From contig OX442434.1 of assembly GCA_949361645.1 (NCBI GenBank), positions 4,466,788 to 4,530,787 on the forward strand: a DNA stretch of 64,000 bases. Direction: 5' to 3'. The DNA is from Spongilla lacustris. Lineage: Eukaryota; Porifera; Demospongiae; Spongillida; Spongillidae. A program made the position numbers and the translations under genes. Below, piece after piece: positions 47,881-57,300 of this stretch (position 1 is the stretch's first letter; each line of letters opens with the position of its first letter). Under the pieces are notes generated by a model that was not told where the DNA came from, did not search any database, and saw nothing but the letters and a program-made list of their open reading frames with translations.

Positions 47881-48507
47881 AAAAGGATGACTGATTTATA
47901 CATGTATAATAAAGGCCTAGGCCTCTATAGTGGCCGCCGCTTTTTTGTGTGAGTTCAAACGGAAAAAGCGTTGGCTTCTGAGGCTCCGAGCTCTGGGAGC
48001 ACCTTTAGCCCGGAGCGAAATCTGGATTTGACACGTGAATATCATTACTGGGCCACCAAATCTGACGTACATGTACTTGCCCGGGCATTTCACCTTTCAG
48101 CACGTGACAGGTTTTACAGGAAATGGAGCATGTTGACGTGGAGAAAAGCGCTTTAGTTTCTCTAGGGGACAATGCGAGGATAGTTCAGTTTACTAGCTAT
48201 ATATAGCGCGAGTCAAATTGAGTTTAATATACGTAGCATTATTACACACACACAAGCGCGCACAGACACGAACACTCACGCGCGCATACACGCATGCCCA
48301 CACCATAGGTCTTTAATGCACACACAGCTAATACTATATAATATGATAAAAAGTACATCGTACCGTATTTAGTGAACCAGACCGGAACTACCATTAACCA
48401 CGGGACCAGTTATTATCCCCCAACCAGGCGCGCGGCGGTTTGCTTCTATCTATTTATGCTCGAGCCTACACATGTATACACAGTGAGTTGGAGGAAATAA
48501 AGCCACG

Positions 48508-49850
48508 TGATTTGATGTGGCAATTGTACAGTCCCCAGACTAGTATCTATTACGATCAATGCCGCGAGAATGGGCGGTGGAGATTGGGAGTACATGTAGA
48601 AGTTGGCTTTCGTAAGCTAACCTGCCCGCGAGGATAGGGCCTAATTTGGACTGTCAGTAAACATTGATCGCACGCCCAGACAGCTATGGAATGGACCCTA
48701 CTAGTACCTACCCCTATTGCAGATAGCTGTGAAGCAGCACACACAGCTGTGAATTGAACATCACAGCTATTCTACGGCAGACAAATGGAGTGGACACTAC
48801 AGTAAACAGCTATGCAGTGGACAGTGGACGATAAGGCAAGACAGCCTAGCCAAAAGCTACATGTAGGAGCAGGCAGACTGATATAAGTACCTACAACAGG
48901 CACATGTGAAGAGGGCCCTACGGCAGTGGGCACTACATCAGATGACACCATGCAGGCACTTGTGCAGTGACACGGCACACAGCTGTGGAGTTAACATAAC
49001 AGCACTGAGACAGTGGAGTGAATATCATATCACAGACAACTGGACCATAGCATGACAACTGGCACCTTCACAGCAGACCACTGTGCAGTGAACATAACAG
49101 ATTCTTTACAGCTGTGGAGCAAACATCACGGCAGACCACTGTGGAGTGAACATCACAGCAGACCACTGTGGAGCAAACATCATGGCAGACCACTGTGGAG
49201 CGAACATCACAGCAGCCATACATTGCATGCTCTGCTAGCTATGGGTCTGCTGTGATGTTCACTCCACAGTGGTCTGCTGTGAAGTTCACTCCACAGTGGT
49301 CTGCTGTGATGTTCAATTCACAGCTATGTGTGTGCTACTTCACAGCTAACTGCATGCAGGGCCGGTGAGAGGGGGGGGGGGGGGGGGGGGGGGGGAGAGT
49401 AAGCGGGCTTACTTACCCCGGGCCCCAAGGTATAATAGGGGGGCCCAGTGGTCCAAAATTGTATTGTATTATGGCTAAAGAGTGGTATGCAGTTTAAAAG
49501 TAGGCATGTACTACGGATGAAACTCGTATTTGGCCAATCTTAAGGGGGACCCCCCCCCCCCCCCCCCCCGCTCAGGACCTATGGGGCCCTCAAATGATAT
49601 GTTACCCTGGGCCTCACTACGGCTCTCACCGGCCCTGTTAAATAGGTAGGTACTAGTAGGGTCCATTCCATAGCTGTCTGGGCGTGAGATCGATGACCAC
49701 TGACAGTCCAAACTAGGCCCTATCCTCGCGGGCAGGTTAGCTTACGAAAGGCTTAAGCCAACTTCTACAGCTCCCAATTTCCACCGCCCAATCTTGCGGC
49801 ATTGATCTTAGATACTCTGTAATACATGGCAAACCATCAAATCAGGCCTT
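48508..49850. mobile_element. 1.3-kb foldback element with internal tandem array
   Basis: The arms at about 48508-48720 and 49645-49850 are imperfect reverse complements (GATCAATGCCGCGAGAATGG, AGCTAACCTGCCCGCGAGGA, TAGTAGGGTCCATTCCATAG words). The interior holds poly-G at 49371-49395, poly-C at 49550-49569 and the tandem and inverted array at 49050-49335. No transposase is present. The architecture matches foldback (FB-like) elements. Confidence 0.65.
49050..49335. repeat. GTGGAGTGAACATCACAGCAGACCACT array in both orientations
   Basis: About five direct copies of a 27-base unit (49080-49215) are followed by three copies in the opposite orientation (49243-49318) around a short unique spacer near 49225. 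It would itself form a hairpin. Confidence 0.85.
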
Positions 49851-50130
49851 CATATATTAAAAGGCGCAATTCGAGCGGGAAACTTGCGCTTACTTTGCAA
49901 AGCTGCATCTCCATAACTGATAAAATAAAAATTAACGAACAAAAAAAATCGATAGGTATAGGACCTCTCTACCTAAAACCGAATTTGAAGCTAATTGATT
50001 ACTCAAACAGAAAAGGTATGGTGGGTTTGAACCCGGTGGGGTATCGCTATAAAGTCGATAGCTTTCCCCGTTTGAAAGTTATAGTGATTCAAACGCAAGG
50101 AAATTTTATAAAATATTATAAACGAGGAGG
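49845..50130. repeat. Diverged half-copy of the 13.1-kb palindromic element
   Basis: The words GAGCGGGAAA, ATTAACGAACA, ATAGG(A)CC(T)CTCTA, CCGAATTTGA and ACCCGG follow in the same order and spacing as in 13548-13735. The long 146-codon plus frame here (49826-50266) arises from this relic and the adjoining poly-G and is not a gene. Confidence 0.6.
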
Positions 50131-50360
50131 GGGGGGGGGGGGGGGGGGGGGCAAAAAAACAAAGTGGAAGACACCATCCCCCAACTTTGAAGAGCTCATT
50201 GAGAGCATCACGAATATGTTATTCTTTTTTTCAGGGGGGTCTAGGAAAAAAAGTTATGAGGTATGAAAGTTAGAGGGGGGAGGGGGGGTCAAGGCTAAAA
50301 AAATGTTTTTGAAAAAAATTCATCACTTTTTCTTAATTTTTTTTTTGCACTTTAGCTCGC
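50129..50360. repeat. Poly-G-headed dispersed repeat, copy 1
   Basis: A run of about 23 G is followed by GCAAAAAAACAAAG and a purine-rich region with GACACCATCCCCCAACTTTG and GAGCTCATTGAGAG. The same layout recurs after the poly-G at 54822. Confidence 0.6.
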
Positions 50361-50408
50361 ACTGCAGCAACATAATGATGGAATCATATTGTTTGTAGTG
50401 TTCGTGGG

Positions 50409-50608
50409 NNNNNNNNNNNNNNNNNNNNNNNNNNNNNNNNNNNNNNNNNNNNNNNNNNNNNNNNNNNNNNNNNNNNNNNNNNNNNNNNNNNNNNNNNNNN
50501 NNNNNNNNNNNNNNNNNNNNNNNNNNNNNNNNNNNNNNNNNNNNNNNNNNNNNNNNNNNNNNNNNNNNNNNNNNNNNNNNNNNNNNNNNNNNNNNNNNNN
50601 NNNNNNNN
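50409..50608. other. Assembly gap (200 N)
   Basis: Two hundred undetermined bases, probably a scaffold gap of nominal length, directly adjoining the left arm of the inverted structure that contains the Tigger-like transposase. Confidence 1.
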
Positions 50609-51341
50609 AAAAGTCACACCTCAAACATGGAGAAAATAAGGCATATTCATCCACCAATTAGAGGGCAGTTGAGTAAACTTTTGGTACCAGGTGGGGGGAG
50701 GGCCTTTCAACCCTAATCTTATTCACTGTGTGCATTGGTTTAGACTGTCTTACCTGAAATTAGCTAATAAGGGAACAACATCCTGTTCTTGTGTAAGCCA
50801 GCAAACTGAACCTGTAGGTGGGGCACAGTGACAGTTGCAAACTAACAGCTTTAAAAACAAGTACCATAGTAGTTGCAATGGTGGAAAACAGCTGCACTCC
50901 AGCTTGTTGGAGATGGTATTGGCTAGCCCGGCCCCCTTCCCTGCACATGTGTATGAGATTTGATGATGCAGGTAAATTAACGAATGCCACTAAAAATGTG
51001 AAAGTTCTAACCTGTTTGTCGTCCAAAGTTCCAGACTGTCACATAACCTTGCATGCCACTATTACACCCAAAGGGCACACTCACACACACACTCAAAATG
51101 CCATTCACATCACACTCAAATATTATAGGCTGGGTACTAGGTGATATTAAATTACAAGGACAAAACACTGCAATCAAGCACCTAGTGTGTATCTGGCTGG
51201 CATAACATGATCACGTGATTGTGTATTTAATAATGATAAAAAATGTACATCAAATAAAAAACATACACTTGCAAAACTGAAAGAAATGGGAAGAACCCTC
51301 AATTGCATTACACACAGCATGTGACACATTGCATGGTGTTG

Positions 51342-52985
51342 TCATACTGCATTGCAGATATACAAACACAGTTCACGTGCCATGTCTGTTATTACAGTAT
51401 CGTCAAGTTTGGCACCAATCGAGTGTATGTCGTGTAGCATTGGCAGCATCTGCTTTAAAAGTTGTGCTTTTTCCCCACTTGGGACTACCTGCGCTTCAGA
51501 GGAGTCATCCTCCTCTCTATCCTCATAAGCATCTAACACTTCTGCCTGTTCAACATTCATCCAACTGTGAAGCATTACAGATGCCATACTTTTAAACTCA
51601 CTGATTGTTTTGGTAGTGTCAAGACCAATTGCATGCAGCATCTGGACAATATTGTGATCCTTAAAGTTTACAGCTGACAATAGATCACACAATTTATCAA
51701 CTGCTTCTTTTTGTAATGCTTTATGGTAGTCAGTAACAGCAGCTGTGTCGGTTTCGTTCAAAAGTGGAAGACAGTGGGAATGTCGCCAACAAGCGGTTAT
51801 TACTGCAGGTGACATGTTGTCCCACACCAACTTTAATATGACTGCAGCATCTCCAATGTGAGCACAACAACCATATTCTAGGCCTGCAGATCCTGCAGGG
51901 AGTTGTTTTGCTAACATTTGTAGTTCTGAAAACTTGTCTGCATTAGAAACAATTTTTTCTAACAGTTTACTTCTGTATCCAACTTTTAGTGCTGCAATAA
52001 TGCCTTGATCCAGCGGTTGGTACACTGAAGTAACATTTGGTGGCAATATATAGACTTGAACTTGGCAAAGAGGGTCAGTACATTTACGGTCATGACCTGA
52101 GAAACCATCCATAACAAGAGCAACATGCTCTTTTGTAAACAGACGAATTGCAGGTAGGAAAACCTCCTGCCACCATTGATTGTACGTTACAGTGTCATTC
52201 CACGCGTTTGATTGGTGAAAATATGGGACACATGGGCGACTTTTCTTAAAACAACGAGGGTTTTTTGAGGATCCAATAACTGTTGGGGGCATCTTACATG
52301 TGCCAGTAGCATTTACACACAAAATTACAGTTATTCGTTCCTTTGCGTGCATTGATTTAGAGCCTCTTCCACGTTGTCTCTTGTCTCCTTCAGATGACAA
52401 TAAATACGTACGGTTTGGAATAGCCCTATAGAATAGTCCTAATTCATCCATGTTAAATATGCATTCTAAGCTGTAATCCTTCAGAGACTCTCTAAGCGCC
52501 CGCATTTCACTCTCAGCTGCTTCTATGTTAACATCACCCGCTTCACCATGCAGCTTTGTAGCTTTGCTGATTGCATAACGCCATCTCCAACGGCTAAACC
52601 ACCCATCAGAAGCGGAGAAGTTTTTAATACCCCGAAGTTTAGCCTCGTACTTTGCTCGCGCCTCGACTAAAATTCGCGACACTGGTAAAGTTTTCTGTGA
52701 AAACGTGCGGATGGATCTAAACCAGTTAAAAACAGCTTCATCTATTTCACGGTGTTTTGCTCTGTTCTTCATAATTTTAGATTGTATTGGTACAGAGCCG
52801 TTAGCCAAAGAATTCTGTATTTCCGTCTTGTGCTTAAATATCTTATAGACTTGATTGTTACTTATTCCAAATTTCACTGCTACCTCTTTTACAGGCTTAC
52901 CTGATTTGAGCTCCCCAATAACTTTCAGCTTTTCGGAGTTAGCAAGGCACTTCCGTGATTTCTTCCTTCGAGTTTTTTCTGCCAT
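51342..52985 (-). CDS. Intact pogo/Tigger-like (CENP-B/Jerky-type) DDE transposase
   Basis: A single 547-codon open frame encodes a Tc1/mariner-superfamily pogo-branch transposase. Order of parts: N-terminal helix-turn-helix (about 14-55, VKEVAVKFGISNNQVYKIFK), CENP-B-type DNA-binding domain (about 78-140, with SDGWFSRWRWRY), then a DDE_1 catalytic core. The catalytic acidic residues are visible as FNMDELG (D180), VMDGFSGH (D293) and YQPLDQGII (D326). The second motif has Gly where Asn usually follows the Asp. Size matches Tigger-type proteins (450-650). The lack of stops suggests recent activity or a retained host role. Being single-exon and flanked by inverted arms favours a mobile element over a domesticated gene. 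Confidence 0.9.
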   Translation of the reverse strand: MAEKTRRKKSRKCLANSEKLKVIGELKSGKPVKEVAVKFGISNNQVYKIFKHKTEIQNSLANGSVPIQSKIMKNRAKHREIDEAVFNWFRSIRTFSQKTLPVSRILVEARAKYEAKLRGIKNFSASDGWFSRWRWRYAISKATKLHGEAGDVNIEAAESEMRALRESLKDYSLECIFNMDELGLFYRAIPNRTYLLSSEGDKRQRGRGSKSMHAKERITVILCVNATGTCKMPPTVIGSSKNPRCFKKSRPCVPYFHQSNAWNDTVTYNQWWQEVFLPAIRLFTKEHVALVMDGFSGHDRKCTDPLCQVQVYILPPNVTSVYQPLDQGIIAALKVGYRSKLLEKIVSNADKFSELQMLAKQLPAGSAGLEYGCCAHIGDAAVILKLVWDNMSPAVITACWRHSHCLPLLNETDTAAVTDYHKALQKEAVDKLCDLLSAVNFKDHNIVQMLHAIGLDTTKTISEFKSMASVMLHSWMNVEQAEVLDAYEDREEDDSSEAQVVPSGEKAQLLKQMLPMLHDIHSIGAKLDDTVITDMARELCLYICNAV

Positions 52986-53279
52986 TTCAACGCCACGTGA
53001 TCAAAATCCTAAATATTGCCTGTCTTTTAAAATCGGTTACCGTAGTAGTATAGGCCTATTTGCCTCGCATCTTACTAAGGATTTAGCTATTGAGTTTGCA
53101 TATATGTATTGCACTGGCAACTGTTGAGTGTTCCCTTGGATTTAGTAAGGTTAGTGAGAAAAGCTAATTGAACCCTCTCAGCCTAGCCTTGTTACAAAAC
53201 AATTACCTCATATGCCATATGAAAAAAGTAGCATGTGGTGTGGAGTTTCAAAGCATGGCGTCTGTAATGCTTCACAGTT

Positions 53280-53489
53280 GAACAGGCAGAAGTGTTAGAT
53301 GCTTATGAGGATAGAGAGGAGGATGACTCCTCTGAAGCGCAGGTAGTCCCAAGTGGGGAAAAAGCACAACTTTTAAAGCAGATGCTGCCAATGCTACACG
53401 ACATACACTCGATTGGTGCCAAACTTGACGATACTGTAATAACAGACATGGCACGTGAACTGTGTTTGTATATCTGCAATGCAGTATGA
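53280..53489 (+). pseudogene. Inverted duplicate of the transposase C-terminus
   Basis: The frame from MLDAYEDREEDDSSEAQVV to the stop is the same as the C-terminal residues of the minus-strand transposase. It lies in the right inverted arm and has no upstream catalytic part, so it is not a separate gene. Confidence 0.9.
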
Positions 53490-54221
53490 CAACACCATGC
53501 AATGTGTCACATGCTGTGTGTAATGCAATTGAGGGTTCTTCCCATTTCTTTCAGTTTTGCAAGTGTATGTTTTTTATTTGATGTACATTTTTTATCATTA
53601 TTAAATACACAATCACGTGATCATGTTATGCCAGCCAGATACACACTAGGTGCTTGATTGCAGTGTTTTGTCCTTGTAATTTAATATCACCTAGTACCCA
53701 GCCTATAATATTTGAGTGTGATGTGAATGGCATTTTGAGTGTGTGTGTGAGTGTGCCCTTTGGGTGTAATAGTGGCATGCAAGGTTATGTGACAGTCTGG
53801 AACTTTGGACGACAAACAGGTTAGAACTTTCACATTTTTAGTGGCATTCGTTAATTTACCTGCATCATCAAATCTCATACACATGTGCAGGGAAGGGGGC
53901 CGGGCTAGCCAATACCATCTCCAACAAGCTGGAGTGCAGCTGTTTTCCACCATTGCAACTACTATGGTACTTGTTTTTAAAGCTGTTAGTTTGCAACTGT
54001 CACTGTGCCCCACCTACAGGTTCAGTTTGCTGGCTTACACAAGAACAGGATGTTGTTCCCTTATTAGCTAATTTCAGGTAAGACAGTCTAAACCAATGCA
54101 CACAGTGAATAAGATTAGGGTTGAAAGGCCCTCCCCCCACCTGGTACCAAAAGTTTACTCAACTGCCCTCTAATTGGTGGATGAATATGCCTTATTTTCT
54201 CCATGTTTGAGGTGTGACTTT

Positions 54222-54392
54222 TCTCTATGAGCGAGCAGCTACTGTAAATGGGCCCCTATCGTAGGTGGGCCTGGCGCTTTTGCGCCACCTGCGCCCCGGT
54301 TAACCTGGCGCTGATTACATGTGAAGGGCACGTGTGTTTAACGAACACGTGCACAGTAGCTATATAAACGAATCACTTACTATGACCTGGTC
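54222..54392 (+). promoter_or_regulatory. Core promoter of the SLC37-like gene: two E-boxes and a TATA-like box
   Basis: CACGTG palindromes lie at 54329-54334 and 54346-54351, centred 17 bases apart. CTATATAAACG at about 54360-54369 is a TATA-like box, about 25-33 bases before the ATG at 54393. That would leave an extremely short 5' UTR unless initiation is elsewhere or at the second ATG (54399). CACGTG is bound by bHLH factors of the MYC/MITF/USF type in animals (family knowledge). Regulation by them is inference. Confidence 0.5.
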
Positions 54393-57300
54393 ATGGAGAT
54401 GGAAAAGTATACCAAGCGAGAAGTTATCTTCAGCAAGCTACCATGGGGAGCATGGCTTTTAGAAAAGACAAATCTGTGCAGATTTAATCCCGCGTTAAGG
54501 TAAGCGCATGTTTGTGAATGAGTATGGCTTTCGCCCTATACATGTATAGTTATACTATAGATATTTGGCCGCGGTTATACTGATGTATCTGCTTGTATTT
54601 AATTACTCGGTTGGTACCAACTTGACTAGTCTCGTTTTCAGATAATTAATTCATCTGCAATTTGATTGGTCGCGCCTAAATTCTGGCGCGAAAATAACAA
54701 GGTGATTGATTTGTGACAACGTATGAATATACTTAGCACCTGCTACTTCGCACGCCTTATCGCGCGCGTTGGGCGTTATTGTCGCTATAGCGTATCATAG
54801 AGCTCTAGTTTAGTTACACGTGGGGGGGGGGGGGGGGGCAAAGAAATCATTATGAGACCCCATCGTCCAATACTGTAGAGCTTGTAGAGAGGGTTAAGAA
54901 TCTGCTTTTAAAATAAAAATCTGACTTCAGGAAAAAAAAGTGCCAGGGCATTTTTAAAAGGGGGCGGAGGGGGTGGTACCTAACATTTAACAAAAAAAAA
55001 ATTCTCGTGTTGTGGCGATTTTTTGTTTCGCGTCAGATTTACATGGGAGTAGAAAGAATAGATATTACCTAGTCATAGGACCTCGCTGGGACACTAGTGT
55101 TATCGCTATACACCTCCAACAACGCCAGCGATCGATAAACACACGAGTTCTTAATTGGCTTAGCAATGATTGGCAAGTAATCAAATTGATGATGTAATTA
55201 TAAGACAACACTCAGTGACACTATATTCGTGCAAAAGAAGTGGCTCCTGTGCATGAGCGCTACGCTTCTCCCGAGGAACGCTCAGCAATGATCCCTTTGC
55301 TAGGCTAGTGTAGAGCATTACCATGCAGCCTAAGCCATACACCAGATGTTCTATCTCCATTCGTTGCTCATTTCTAGCACTTCCTTTCACTTTTGAACAA
55401 TCAGAGTTATGCTTCATGTCCTTCATGCTCCCAGCAGGACCCAGCTTCAGTATATATAATTTCAAGGTGCTTGCTATGGTCAGTCGTAGTCTCTCGTGCC
55501 ATGACGTAATATTACGGTCAGTCGTACTAGATCTAGGTTCTCTGCAGTAGAGGTGATTATATATTCATTGCTAAGTGGTTTCTTTGTGCAAATTTGTGGT
55601 TACGCATGAGGGCGTAGGGTGGTGGGTATCTGGGGATGGGTGTTTATGTTTGCCCCCCCCCCCCCCCCCCCCCCCCCCTTCCCCCTCGGAGGCACCCATG
55701 GTTTGGAGTGCGAGTTTCAATCTAGAAAAGTTGCAAAGATGACTGACAGAACCGACTGTACTAGGTATCAATATTGTCAGTAATTGAAAAAATGAAGCAA
55801 CAAAGTTTAAAAAAAAAAAATCTCTGCATGAGTATAACACAATGGTGGTGTAGAAAGGAAGAGAACAGAGGATTGGAGATATTATACAAATGTAATGCCT
55901 TTCTTTTAGACATGTAGCTATAGGAATGTTGTGTTTATCATATCTCCAATCCCTTGTTCCCTTTTTACACCTTCAAACTCAGATTTACTGCTATCATACT
56001 ACTTGATTGATTGTAGCCCCACTTGCAGTTTATGTAGGCATCTCTTTTAATGTCTATTCTCCTGAATGTCCGTCCACCCGGGGGTACAATTGGACACCCG
56101 GGTGGACAGCAAAAAAAGTTTTTGCAATTCAGTCACGGAAGGGACCTGACTGCATTAACGGTACTGGCTTACAGAACAAGTCTTTTTAGGATCGGGCCGG
56201 CTTAAATTCTTTCAGTACTCGTAAAATGACCCGTGCTAGCGGACCTATCAATTACGCTCCACGGAGCGTAATAGATAGATCCGCTAGCACGGCGCGTTCT
56301 ACATGTACCAAAAGGAGTTAAGCTCGGCCCAATCCTGAAAAGACTTGTACTATAAGCCAGTACCGTTAAATGCTATAGGTACCTTCCGTGACCGAATGGC
56401 AAAAACGTTTTTTGCTGTCCACCCGGGTGTACAATTGTACCCCCGGGTGGACATTACATTAAGATTGCATTGTAAATACTAGCTTCTATGCAACCTACAT
56501 AGCAGTGTGGATTATACAACATTCACAGAGTATATAATTTTTTTTTCAGCTACAAGATTTCCATACTTGTAATAACATTCATCACATATACGATATACCA
56601 TATGGGCAGAAAGAGTTTTAGTGTTGTCGAGGTAAGGAAAATTTTCTGTAAATTCTTTTTTGTTTTAGTATTTTTATCTTTTCACAGGTGGTTTTGTGTC
56701 CTCAATGCACAACTAACATTTCTGCACATAATTATTCAGGTCCACCTGAATGGGTACCCTTTGGTAGGTATATAATAATCTTTTTTAAAGGGATTAATGA
56801 CACATTGTCTAAAATTAGCCAAAAAGACTATTCTTGGCTATGTGGACTATTCATGGCTATTCTCATATGCTATAGCACTATACTTCAGGTAACTTCAAAT
56901 TTGTTTGCATCTAAAGCATTTCAAAATTTCTTAATACATCATGCAATGTGTTGTTACATCGAAGCACTTTTAAAAGCGTTGTGTAAATATGTTGTGCAGG
57001 AATGAACGCTTAATTACTTTTTCCCCTCTATTTTCTAGTGGTATCATAGCTGATCGAGTCAATCTGAGGTACTACCTTGTCGTAGGAATGCTTGGTGAGT
57101 CAGTATTAGCACTTTTGTACATAGCTCTATACTATACCTTGAAACAGAGGGGATTTGTAAAACTCCTTCTGTCCATTTTAGGGGGTGTGCTCAACCTTTT
57201 CCTGCTAGGAATTGCCTATTATGCCGAAATACATCATATTGCATATTTCATTATAGTGCAGATCATTGGTGGAGTGACGCAGGTAGGAGGTGTTAAGTAA

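Larger units (their letters stand above)
50609..54221. mobile_element. Pogo/Tigger-type element within about 1-kb inverted arms
   Basis: The left arm (50609-51600) and right arm (53242-54221) are reverse complements with very few differences. One is an 11-base deletion in the right arm between short GTTG repeats near 53280. The left arm contains the last 86 codons of the transposase; the right arm duplicates them in inverted orientation without the rest of the gene. A CAGTTGAG motif at 50666 and its complement ending at 54165 could be the true element termini, but the arm identity extends about 57 bases beyond both. Inverted duplication in the genome or an assembly artefact beside the gap are both possible. 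Confidence 0.75.

Noticed and set aside
49826..50266. 146-codon plus frame
   Set aside because: It spans a relic of a palindromic element and a poly-G tract; no domain, no splice sites, and a long Gly run from the homopolymer.
50818..51144. 108-codon frame repeated in inverted orientation at 53687-54013
   Set aside because: The two are the same DNA in the two inverted arms of the Tigger-like structure. It has no recognisable domain and probably belongs to the element's non-coding part.
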